Source of the DNA: Nectonema munidae
Lineage: Eukaryota > Nematomorpha > Nectonematoida > Nectonematidae
Direction of reading: 5' to 3'
DNA length: 64,000 bases
Assembly: GCA_030549495.1 (NCBI GenBank)
Contig: JAUIRK010001006.1
Coordinates: 727,501 to 791,500, forward strand
A program made the translations under genes and the position numbers. How positions within the stretch are numbered: the first letter of the stretch is position 1; the number at the start of each line of letters is the position of its first letter. Positions 47,670 through 58,141 of this stretch are shown here, in pieces. Under the pieces are notes generated by a model. That model worked only from the letters and a program-made list of their open reading frames with translations. It ran no database searches and was not told where the DNA came from.

Positions 47670-48080
47670 CAACAGAAGGGTGGTGTCGATGTGGGAGAGG
47701 ATGATAAGAAGTTATTGTGCTTACAAACCAACTAGAAAGTGGACTCTTGTTGCATTTTGTAATTACTTGGGCATATATAACATATTTGTTATTGAATTAT
47801 AACTGTCCACACGCTTTCCCCAAAGGCAAAAAGAGTGGCAGAAAATTTAAATTCAAAAAAGCATGAAAATTCGTTCTTCCCTTTCTGAACTACCCTCAAA
47901 TATTAAAAGTCTTCTATAATTTTATGGTTATTCACATTCTCAAGCTGGTCTCAGTGAGCAAGGAAATAAAAAGAGAGCATCTTGTCATTTTTGCTTTTCA
48001 AAGTCTAACAAAACCCAAGATGAAAGTTGCAAGGTTTTTATTTGCAAAAAAACACTCCTCTCTTTTTTGTTCAAACTGTA
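47670..48080 (+). mobile_element. piggyBac C-terminal fragment
   Basis: 47673-47695 reads NQQKGGVDV, the third-Asp block of piggyBac. It is followed by RSYCAYKPTRKWTLVAFCNY and, at about 47965-48075, a cysteine-rich finger (KRASCHFCFSK, CKVFICKK, CSNC in a shifted frame). The rest of the transposase is not seen. The stretch 47280-47670 has no feature I can support. Confidence 0.7.
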
Positions 48081-48350
48081 AATAAAGTTATTCTTTTTTA
48101 TTCCATATTGATAAATAATGTTTTTTTTTATGATTTTATCAAATGTGTAATTGAATGAAGCTCATATTTTAGACAATTTTAAGAGTTTTAACTTAACGAC
48201 ATCTATAATAAACTTTTTGAAAAAAAAACAATTTTTTTGCCTTTTCATCTTATTTTAATCTAAAAATTTCAATTTCAGTTTTTATATATCTAGAAAAGTG
48301 TAAAAGTAAAATTTACAACTAATTTTTATATGGGGTTGCCATTGAGTTAA

Positions 48351-48468
48351 CTGGCTTAAAATATTACAAAAGTTTGCTTGTGTAAAAAATGCATAGAGTC
48401 CGTCAAGCGAAGGTTCAAATCTTCTGTTTTATATTAGATATCGTCTGATTATTCTGGTCGTTAACGGG
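48351..48468. mobile_element. TTAA-type MITE, diverged
   Basis: The right end GATATCGTCTGATTATTCTG + GTCGTTAACGGG followed by TTAA (48469-48472) matches the family at 16921 and 53379. The left end is worn; a TTAA at 48347-48350 is the likely partner. Confidence 0.65.
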
Positions 48469-48527
48469 TTAATCTGGCCTGTATACGTTCGATAAAATTT
48501 AAAAATGTCATTTTCCTTCTTAAACTA

Positions 48528-48790
48528 ATTTATAAACTTTGAACTTAGTTGATGAAGAAATGGGTGATTCCTTTTCGTTCGATACAGCTTTGATGATTTT
48601 GACGAAAAAAAGTGCAATACTTTTATCCGATTTGTTGATGAAGTGCCAGATTTATTTTCCTCTTACCCGTTCATCTCTTGATAAATGCATTGCAGGAAGA
48701 AATAAACTTATTGGAGTATATCACATTCCCGAAGTAAGTCAAAAATTGTATCTTACCTCTGAAAAGCTTAAAAGTGCAGCTGTCTTCTAA
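48528..48790 (+). other. Possible terminal exon of an unknown gene
   Basis: After an acceptor-like AACTTAG at about 48548 the frame reads VDEEMGDSFSFDTALMILTK and goes on to LIGVYHIPEVSQKLYLTSEK, with a stop at 48788-48790. The composition looks like a real protein (helical, amphipathic), but I cannot assign a family or find a companion exon. Confidence 0.25.
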
Positions 48791-48799
48791 CAATTACTT

Positions 48800-49305
48800 T
48801 TAAATGGTGCAAACTTATTTTTTAGGTTGTGTTTTGTAATGAATGATTAATGAATTTACTTAAATAGTTAATTATCAATATGCTATAAATTCATAGAGTG
48901 CTTTTAGCTACTATGGTAAAATTTCAAATTTGTGATAGAATTTTGCATAACCTTCCAAATGGTGTGGGGTTTCATGAAAAACTAAAATCTTCTAAGTTTT
49001 ATTAAGATTAAATTATATTTAGGATTTGCGCAGGAATTTGACATCCTTCTTCATTAGTACAGCATGTCTAAATTTACCCTATTTGAGGCAGTTCTTTTTG
49101 ATATACTTTTTTGGCAAGGGGTGGATTCCGCCCCCTACTTTAATTTTCTGAAAAAAGCATTCAAAACACTATGATTACACTAATTAATATATATGAAAAA
49201 TAGTTTATATCTGTAATTAAATTCTAAATTAAAAAAAAAATTTGATTCAGGTGAAATTCAAACCCATAACCTCAAAATTTTAAACATAAAGTCCACCACG
49301 CAATA
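48800..49305. other. No supported gene
   Basis: AT-rich. Near 49252-49303, reversed, is a weak tRNA B-box-like GGTTTGAATTT motif, too weak to call. Confidence 0.4.
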
Positions 49306-50261
49306 GTGATGCTTTCCTAATCCGACACTTTTTAATGCGACAATTTAATATATCCGGCACTTTTTTTGTAAATAATAACGTCCATTCACTATTTTGTATT
49401 TCTTAATTTTGATTCCGACTGCGACATACTTTTTTAATTCCATGTATATACCTAACCTATATAGATTACTTATTAATCCGACTTTTCAAAAATCTTTAAA
49501 TTTAATATTATTGACTCCGATAAGTATTTTATCGTAAACAATTTCTTAAACATTTTTTGCGACAAATCGAGGATAAAATGCCACAAAGTTTGAACATAAG
49601 ACAATCAATAAATTTTATATCTATAGCATGGAATAATGTTTCAGCTCAGACTATTAAAAATTGCTTTCGTCATGTTGGAATTTTTTCAAATAGATCCCAT
49701 GTAGAAGTGAACAAAGAATATTCACCTGATCCAACAGAAAGAGAAACAGTAGAAGAAGATTTAGAAACTTTAATGCAACAGTTGCCATGATCTATTATGA
49801 CAAGTAAAACTTATATAGAGGATGAAAATGAAGTTGAAACAACAAGAAATTTAACAGATGAAGATATCGTTAAAATTGTTGCTGCAATCGAAGAAAGAAA
49901 CGGTGGTAGTTCTTTTAGTATTGGGAATGATGAAACAAACTCTGATACAGAGATTCCGACATCCATTAAATAAATGCGGTCTTATTTAAGTGGAGCAATA
50001 AAATTTTGAGAGGAAAATGAAGATTTCTCCCAATTTTTAGACGTTTTATCTTTAATTTTAAATCAAATGAATAAAAAAGTGAAAAAAGAATGAAACAAGT
50101 TAGTATAGAGAAGTCTTTAGTATAAATTTCAATAAAATTTTCAATTGTTCAAAAATTTCTTTTTGTTTTGAAATTTTGAATGTAAACTTTTTTAATCCAA
50201 AATTTCTTAATCCGACCTCACTAATGCTGTAACCATATATGTCGGATTAACCAATCATCAC
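49306..50261 (+). mobile_element. Tigger/pogo deletion derivative, 956 bp
   Basis: TA at 49304-49305 and 50262-50263 flanks ends GTGATGCTTTCCTAATCCGA and the inverse of GTGATGATTGGTTAATCCGA. TCCGACA/TCCGGCAC motifs are repeated subterminally (49320-49540 and 50200-50245). The interior keeps only the C-terminal part of the transposase (49557-49790: INFISIAWNNVSAQTIKNCF then RHVGIF), the conserved Tigger C-terminal helix block. The HTH and catalytic domains are gone. Confidence 0.8.
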
Positions 50262-50797
50262 TATATGTAAAACTCATTTGTATTTGAATGCCCAAACTAT
50301 ACAAGTCACTATGAAGGAGGCATTCGTATCTGATAAAGAAAAAATATTATTATGAAAAAGTGAACCTAACACATAATTTTAGGTAAAAAAGTAAATTTAT
50401 TAGTTTTTCAATTATAAAAAACTTTATACTATTTATAATTTAAATTTTAAACTGAAATACAAGTTTTGAACCAATTTTTACGCTAATAAAACTAAAAAAA
50501 TCCGTTTATCTAGCAATTTATTATATTTTATAATAAAATAAGCATACAAAAAGAAAAATCTTCACAGCGTAAAGAGTAAATAAAATGCAAGCAAGAACAA
50601 AAATAAAAATAAGTATAAAACAAAAAATATTGTATAATAATAACATAATCAAAATTGTATAAAATAAAGAACAATACAAAAGTAAGATTAGAACTTTGAT
50701 AACAATCAATGCATATACAATATGAATGATCACTGCAACAGGCTTTACCACACTTTTGACACTGTTGCTTACTTTTTATTAACTTATCTTTTGAACG

Positions 50798-51418
50798 GTC
50801 CTCGGACATTTCGCCCCATTATTTTCATAAAACTTTTTGTCTCATGGAAAATTCCCCTTTCTAAAACGTAAAAATAAACCATTTAATACTTATTAGTCAA
50901 AATGTAACATCAATTTTTATAAGTAGATTAATGAAAAAACCTCAAACAAGTTTCTTTTGAGAAATAAGTTTAGCAGCCATACTAACACATTTTCTTTCTT
51001 CAAAAAGGACATTTATGAGAAAATAAAATTCAAGGGATTCTGAAATCATTTTTGACAAAAGTTATATATATATAAAAAGAGAGTGAAATAATTAATTATA
51101 AAACACCAAAATTTTGATTATGTGTATGAGGTACAAATACCGATGACTTTAAAATTTTAATTAATCATTTTTATTTATAAATATTTAAGAGTGATAAAAA
51201 AATTAAGAGATAAAATTAATTTGAAATAATTTATTAGAGATAAAATAAACAAGAATATAAAATTTTTAAATAATTGTACACATATAATGAACAAAGATGG
51301 ATGAAACAAATAGCCTATGAGACAATTTGTCCATGGTGCGAATTGTCTATGGAGGGAATTGTCTATGGGGCGAATTGTCTATGGGGTGAATTGTCTATGG
51401 GGCGGAATATCTGTCGAC
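50798..51418. mobile_element. Foldback element, ATTGTCTATGGGGCGA iterons, 10-bp TSD
   Basis: CTTTTGAACG lies at 50788-50797 and 51419-51428. Ends are GTCCTCGGACATTTCGCCCC on the left and, reversed, GTCGACAGATATTCCGCCCC on the right. The right arm (51322-51405) is five 16-bp units of ATTGTCTATGGGGCGA; the left arm has one or two worn units. The interior has no coding. It interrupts the cysteine-rich finger of the piggyBac gene. Confidence 0.85.
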
Positions 51419-52661
51419 CTTTTGAACGCTTATAGTTCTCTCCAGAAATTCACTTTAAACATTTGTCACAACGACTAACTGGTCCCATTTTCTCTAAAAA
51501 GTTTACTTTGTATTGAACTGCTACTGTCTGATGATCCACATAGAGTTAAAATTTTAGCTTTCATTTTGCTAGAAAGACCATAAGTAGATTTGGATTTGAT
51601 ATAAATAAATACTAATGATTTGACAAGTTCGATGCCAAAAGAAAAGGCATCAATTTTCTAGGATCAATTGTTTTTTTTCTACAAAAAATAGTACAGTCAA
51701 ACCTGCCTTAGCGACCCCCTGTATTAAACGACTCCCTGCCCATAACGACCTTTTTTTTTCCTCCCAATGAAAATTTGACTGTTTTCATCCTGTATTTAAC
51801 GACACACTGTCTAACGCGACCTACGACCATGTTTTTGAATGAAATTTATCTCTAAGTACTGATTTAAGCGACTATTTTTTGTTGAATATTATAACTTATT
51901 TTTTCACAAATGTTTTTATTTGTTAATGCACTGTTGTAATGAACGATTGTTCTTATAATTTCTCTCATTATCATTTTTTCATACCAGCACAGAGCATAGT
52001 ATGAATTCTATATAGTGTACACTGTACTGTACATACACTAATAGCGACTGCTCAAAAAATAAAAAGTGTAACTCTCACAGCAGGGCTAGTATAATTGTTC
52101 TATACACATGATATTGATAAACATTGTGATAAATCATTCCAATGATGTGTAGTGTTCATCTCATTACAAGAGTATGAAATAAAATTCTTAGTAAACCTTA
52201 GCGACCCCCTGTATTAAGCGACCCATTGTATAGCAACCATAGTTTTTTCCTCACGACGAAAATTGAACTGTTTTCACCCTGTATTTAGCGACACACTGTC
52301 TAACGCGACCTTCGACTATGTTTTGCACTAAAATTTATTTAAAAAATCTGTGTTAAACGACTATTTTGCAGACAGTTACATTTTAAACACACTTGAAAAA
52401 AATAGTGCAATTGTTGCACAGTAAGACTAGTAAACCTGAATTTCTTTTGTGACACATCATATGTCGTACAGCAATACTTTGAACACAATCAATATGACAT
52501 GGATGAAATCAGCCTTATGATGAATAAAAGCTAAAAGATTTTCCTTGTTGATTTCTCATTATCAGCCATTTTTCATATCTTTTGTTCTTGTTGTTTTTTA
52601 CGTAAGTTTATTGGTTACAAATTTCAATATAATTGTTAGATCATGTTTACATAGTAGGTAA

Positions 52662-54318
52662 TATGTCGAAAAAAAGAACATCACTCGCTCTTTAACAAAA
52701 GTACGATGTAATTAAACTTTTATTTTATTAGTGGCAGAGCAGTATATAAAATAGCTACTGAGATGGGTGTAGGTAAAACTCAAATCCAAATTCAAAAAAG
52801 AAAAAACTATCTCACAGGTAATGAAGAGATAAACACTCTAACATACAGGGGGTTTATTGACGCTTTGGCTAGAGGCCTTCCAGTCAGTGGACCAATTCTC
52901 AAAACTAAAGCTTTGCTGAAGAACTTGGAAAATTGAATTTTAAAACTTCAAATGGTTGGCTGGGGAGCTTTATTGGTAGAAAGAAGATTGTTTTTGGTAA
53001 CATGACAGGCGAAAGAGCATATATTTGCCAATCAACCGTTGAAGAATGGAAATTGAAACTTGAGAAAATTTGTGAATGCTATAAGTAGAAATACATTTTT
53101 AATTTAGACAAAACTGGGCTTTTTTTCAAAGACACAACAAAAAAAACTTTTTATTTGAAAGGTAAAAAAAGTTTCGAATTGTTGATTTGTAAAATTTGTG
53201 ATAGTTTTTATGTGAAGGATGTCCATGTGGAAAACGATTAAAGGGAAGAATAACAATAGCACGTTGTGCCAGTATAACTGGAGAAAAAATAAAACCTTTA
53301 GTGATTGCAAAAATCAAAGTTTCCTTGATGTTTTTCAAAAGTGAAGTTGAGCTCTTTAACAGTGGAGTACTAGTTTAACCCATTTACGCCCAATGTTCCT
53401 ATTTTGTAACATAAGTAAATTCATCTTCGTCTGCTTTTTTCAATGACTTTGAATATAAATCGTCTGCTTTTTTTTAGATATCGTCTGCTTTGCTTGGTCT
53501 TAAATGGGTTAATAGAAAAGCTTGGATGACTGATGAGATTTTTGAAGACTCGCTACAAAATATTTATAGGAAAATGAAAGTTGGAAAAAGGAACGTCCTT
53601 CTATTCATTAATAATGCCCCTTGTCATCCCAATCTTAAGCTCAGTAACGTTAAAATTCAAGGGATAATTGAAGCAATGAAGTTGAAGTTTAGAAAACGAC
53701 AAGTAAATGTTTTTTTAATTCGCTAATTTTTCTATAGCTTTTCCATATAGTCAGACAAATGGACAGAGATGAATCAAGATGTATTAATGCAAGTCAGTCC
53801 TTAAAATCAACACAAATATTGGATGTATTTTTATTGTGTATTGCAGCATGGGAAGAAGTTGAAGAAAGCACAATCAAGAAATGCTTCATAAAGGCCGGAT
53901 TTCGCAAAGAAAACATTTCTGTGTGGAATCCTGAGATTGAAGAAGAAATACCTACTGCAGTTAAAAATTTAAGTAGAGATGTTTTCGGGGCTGAGTATGA
54001 AGCTGTTGCAAATATTGATAAAGACTTGTACACATGCGATGTTAAGAATAGCGTCTTTGACTTACCCGGAAAAGAAGCATTGAAAGAGATCGAAAGAGAA
54101 AAGAAGAGAGTTCTTTGGAAAGTGATGAAGAAGCAGAAGAAAGTGGCACATACTCTTTAAAAGAAGCAATAGAAATTGCCGATAAACTAAAAAAGTTTCC
54201 TCTTCATCATGGCTTAGGAAAAGCTCTGGAATACATGGTGAAAACAAGTTCGGAGGTTGACAAAATGTCAGCAAAATCCTTACAACAAAAAAGGATAAAT
54301 GATTATTTTGAAGTTTAA
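52662..54318 (+). pseudogene. Tigger transposase, decayed, interrupted by MITE
   Basis: Starts MSKKRTSLAL and continues as a worn CENP-B-type N-terminal HTH. Then come the second DNA-binding part (KTSNGWLGSF-like, 52945), FNLDKTGLFFKDTTKKTF with the first catalytic Asp (53100), WMTDEIFEDSLQNIYRKMKV, and LLFINNAPCHPN with the second acidic site altered to Asn (53603). The 53759-54160 part is IAAWEEVEESTIKKCFIKAG, and it ends INDYFEV and a stop at 54316. The TTAA MITE at 53379-53508 splits the gene just before NRKAWMTDE. Several stops and frame changes are present. Confidence 0.8.
53379..53508. mobile_element. Complete TTAA MITE (piggyBac-type)
   Basis: TTAA at 53375-53378 and 53509-53512. Ends CCCATTTACGCCCAATG and (reversed right) CCCATTTAAGACCAAGC. 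Length 130 bp. Internal TCGTCTGC(T/G)TTT repeats are shared with the copies at 16921 and 8123. It sits inside the Tigger transposase; one TTAA plus element removed restores GVLVNRKAW. Confidence 0.95.
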
Positions 54319-54723
54319 ATAAATTAATTTTAACTTTTATAATTGTGATTCAATCTTCTACGACATTTTGGTTTACAATTTATTGAAGTCAATATTTTGA
54401 AATATTTTCACTGTTTTTAACGACCACCTGTCTAATGCGACCAAAATTAGGTCTTACCTTGAATGGTCGTTTAATACAGGTTTGACTGTACCAGCATTAA
54501 CTCTTGCCGTGTCCAGTATGAAACTCCAGGCCTTCACAGTCCATTTTTTACTTTTTCTATTACAAGAGGTATAAGAAATACGTTGATCAAATATGTCTAC
54601 CCCCTTTTGTGTAATCATAAAGTTTATACAAGGCAGGTTTTTTAACTTCTCCTTTAGAAACTCCCAAAATTGAAGGTAAGGAAGATGCAATGAGAATGTT
54701 CGTTTTGCTAGCTTTCTTAACAA

Positions 54724-55217
54724 CTATGTAGAGTCAACCATTTAAAGATGTTTTTTCCCAAAAAATTTTATATCTCTATCATTCACTGAGGTTAACTTTA
54801 CACGAAAACCTTTTCTTGTAGGCATAATAATTTCGAAACAAGTCATCTAAATAACTTCCAAATAGTGATTAAAAGGAGCGTTTTTCAAACTTCTTTTACT
54901 GCGACGCATAGCAAGAAGCACAGTTTGCATCGCTTTTTATTTATTTTGTCATTATACTTAGGTGTAAAAAGACAAACTCTGATCACTACGTTCATTTATT
55001 CAGCTCCGACAATTTATATAGGTATTTTTTTATGATCTGCACATTCTTTCATTTATTTGTATGAATAAAATATTAATACTTTTTGATTTTTTTCAATTTG
55101 CTCTCTCTTGATTTCCTTTCATTTGTCGTTTTAACATTGGACAAAAAAGTTCTTTATCAAAAATCCCTTCATTTTTCTCGGATAAACTAGCTTTTAATAA
55201 AGAAAAATAAGATTCAT
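54724..55217. other. Interior of deleted piggyBac, no feature seen
   Basis: No clear coding between the two piggyBac pieces; the catalytic core is missing. Confidence 0.4.
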
Positions 55218-55481
55218 CTAACTGTTAAGGTATTTTATCAAACATGTTCTCATCCAAACAATCATCAATACATAACAAATACCTATACGTCGAGCTTCTT
55301 GGTCTTCTCCAAAACTTCTTCTAATTCGAACAGGCAATTTTACTTTATTTTTATCGTCTGGAACATCATCTTGGTCTGAAGAGCAAAGTTCATTAAAAAA
55401 AGTTTCTGTGTCATTCTCACTAGAAGACGATCTTGATATTGAAGCCTTTGGGTCATGGAAGAGTTGAAATATGTTATAAAC

Positions 55482-56108
55482 GGTATCCGGTAATTTCATC
55501 GCGGTAATTTCATCGTGGAAATTTCACCTTATAGTAAATTCATCGTTATGCAATACATCGTTGGAATTTTCATCGTTAAGTATTTTCATCGTATAGTGAT
55601 TACATCGCGAGATTTATGGATTGACCGTTACTTCCTTGCGGGGTCACAAGATAATCCCACAATTTGCGTATACAATTATGCATACATTTTTATAAAATTA
55701 CTAACTGTATACTACACATTTATTTGTATCTTCGTACCTCAAAATGTCTTTAAGTGCAGGAATAGCAGCTTTAATAGACTTATCGTCATGTCTCTAACTT
55801 CCTTGACTTCTTCTCAAATTCTGTGTATATATAAATATCTTTTCGTAGGATATTTTTTTTATAATAAAACTAAAAAATAATTGAATTGTTCGTGATAAAC
55901 TTAAAAAAAATATAAAGGGATATTTACAAAAAAAGATTGAGCGTCCGTCAAGCATAAAATTAGTATGACGATGATAATGCTTGACGATGAAAATACTTGA
56001 CGATGAAAATACCGACGATGAATTGCATCACGATGAATTTACTATGCGATGAAATTACCACGATGAAGTTACCACGATGAAATTACGGCGATGAAATTAC
56101 AGTGAACC
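55482..56108. mobile_element. Foldback element, GTAATTTCATCGTG iterons, no TSD
   Basis: The left arm (55482-55610) starts GGTATCCGGTAATTTCATCG. The right arm (55970-56108), reversed, starts GGTTCACTGTAATTTCATCG. Both are worn arrays of a 14-bp unit (GTAATTTCATCGTG). The interior is AT-rich and non-coding. The 9-bp flanks differ (GTTATAAAC versus CTCACGAAT), and the left flank is piggyBac while the right flank is LINE, so a target duplication is lacking. Confidence 0.8.
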
Positions 56109-58141
56109 CTCACGAATATTTTGTATGTATACTCATCAAATCAGCCATCCACAATACTCCTCTATTCCAACATACCGCTTCATAACACATTTTTACCCTC
56201 ATCCCTTCCAAACCATTACCATTACTCTATTGCTCACTCTATTCTCCGCCATCCCCGGATCTTCCTATTTTTAACAACTTTGCACAAGCTTTCAATAAAA
56301 TCACAACAGAGCTGCCAAAAAATCACGATATTATCATCTCTGCTGATCTGAACGCAAGATCTTTCATTTGGGATACCAAAACTAACAGTCGTGGCACTCT
56401 CACTGAAAACTTTCTTGCCTCCAACAACTTAACTATAGACAACAATAACAAACACCCAACTTTTATGAAACTGAATCAAAACAAACCCTATTAATCACAC
56501 ATAGATCTAACTCAACCTATGATTCGCTAAGTCTCATTCACAACTGGCGCATCTCCAATACTCACTCCGCATCTGACCATTGCTACATTACCTTTCAAGT
56601 TTACCTGCGACCTATTCAATCAAAACCTTTCTGTCCTCAATTTGGAAATCAAATCTTTTAGACCTCATACTTTCAAAAACTTCAACTTATTCTAAGTCAT
56701 ACCCCTCTCAATACTGAATCAACCACACACATCGAATCATCTGCAACATACCTCAATAAAACTATTGCATCTTGTATCCAAGCATCTACCCCAAACATTC
56801 AACACTTCAAAAGGTAAAACGCCTACTTTTTGAATTCTCAACTTACATCCCTCAAAAAAGATCTTCGAGCCTCACTAAAACGATTAAAAAAATGATATAC
56901 CCCTTCCTCTATCCAATCTTACTTCACCCTCAAACATAATTACAAAAGTGCTATCACACAGACTAAAAAACAATCCTGGATCAAGTTCTGCAACCCACCC
57001 CCTCAAATCCATGGCATCTAATAAACAAACTCAAAAACAAAAAATCTCGAACCCCTCTATCACAGCACCTTCTTCCAAACTCTAACACCTCTAACACATC
57101 AACCCCCTTTTAAACTCTCTTTTCCCTTCTGATACACAAGCTTCAGATAATATCTTCAACACAATGATTAGGAAAACAGTTCATCATCATCTTACACATA
57201 ACACAGTAACCTTTTTTCCACCCATCACAGATAAAGAGTTAAATCATACTATTAATAACCTCACATCTAAATCATACACTAGCCTTGATGACATATCATC
57301 AAACACATAAAAAAAAAAGCTTATCACATTTTAAAACCTCACCTCCTCAACATATACAACGCTTGCCTCAAACATAGCTTTTTCCCTAACATTTGGAAGA
57401 TTTGTTAATTCTTATTCCAAAACCAAACTATAACCATGACCAAATTAAAAACTGGCCACCCATTTCCATCCTTCAAACTCTTGGCAAAATTTTAGAAAAA
57501 TTACTAGGAAAACGCCTATTACACTATATATCCAAAAACAACTTGATTCATCCAAATCAATTTCCATACCTCCCGAACAGAAACACTGAACTCGCATTGA
57601 CTCGCCTCTCACTCTTTCTAGAACACACCCTCAGTCACAACAACATCGCGACAACCACATTTCTAGACATCGACAATGCGTTTAACTCTGCATGGCACCC
57701 TGCGATCTTCCACAATCTTATTGAAAATAAATATCCACTTTATATAATCAAATTCATTCAAAACTACCTAAACAACCTCATTTTAGTTTTCTTCCATAAT
57801 CTAAAAAACCTAAACTCTTATTAAAAAACTCCATATTAAAAAACTCTCTCTTTCTACTCCAGAAGGGGGTTGTCTTTCTGACATCTTATGGCTCATACTC
57901 AACAATCCACTCCTATCATGCATAAATTCTAACTCACACTTTGCTCAATGTTATTCTTATGATATTCTCTTTACATTTACCAAACAAAATCGATACACTT
58001 GCACCAAAATACAAAATCCATTTTAACACATCCAAGCTTAATATAATTCACTTTACACGAAAAAAATCTCACCACAATCTCTTTACACAAATTCATCTAA
58101 TCTCATCACACCAGTCACTTACCTATAATATCTTGGCATTA
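56109..58141 (+). mobile_element. Jockey/CR1-like LINE, truncated at both ends
   Basis: APE-type endonuclease remnants lie at 56310-56640 (IIISADLNARSFIWDTKTNS then GTLTENFLASNNLTI). The RT region starts at about 57240 (ITDKELNHTINNLTSKSY). Then come ILIPKPNYNHDQIKNWPPIS at 57405 and LGKILEKLLGKRLLHYISKN. Motif A is FLDIDNAFNSAWH at 57659-57698. A worn region follows up to LTYN..YLGI at 58110-58141, where a Tigger is inserted. The 5' side abuts a foldback. Many stops; the copy is dead. Confidence 0.8.

Larger units (their letters stand above)
51694..54488 (+). mobile_element. Tigger/pogo element with TA duplication
   Basis: TA at 51692-51693 and 54489-54490. Ends CAGTCAAACCTGCCTTAGCG and (reversed right) CAGTCAAACCTGTATTAAAC. 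GCGACCCCCTGTATTAA-type units occur subterminally. A second copy of the left-end block (GCGACCCCCTGTATTAAGCG through CACACTGTCTAACGCGACC) lies at 52200-52370, about 490 bp inside the first. It carries a decayed transposase and a MITE. It is inserted in the minus-strand piggyBac. Confidence 0.9.
50690..55481 (-). mobile_element. piggyBac element, internally deleted and broken by insertions
   Basis: Minus-strand pieces in order: an acidic N-terminal-like segment at 55499-55218 (SSSENDTETFFNELCSSDQD, uncertain); the third-Asp region at 54610-54490 (KGVDIFDQRISYTSCNRKSK then KWTVKAWSFILDTARVNAG); its continuation at 51690-51440 (worn, MKAKILTLCGSSDSSSSIQS-like, ending KMGPVSRCDKC); and the rest of the cysteine-rich finger at 50797-50690 (QQCQKCGKACCSDHSYCICI). 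The Tigger at 51694-54488 separates the second and third pieces. The foldback at 50798-51418 separates the third and fourth. The first two catalytic blocks are missing. Confidence 0.75.

Noticed and set aside
49252-49303. Second tRNA-like element
   Set aside because: Only a weak B-box-like motif is present. No A box or stem pairing could be made out.
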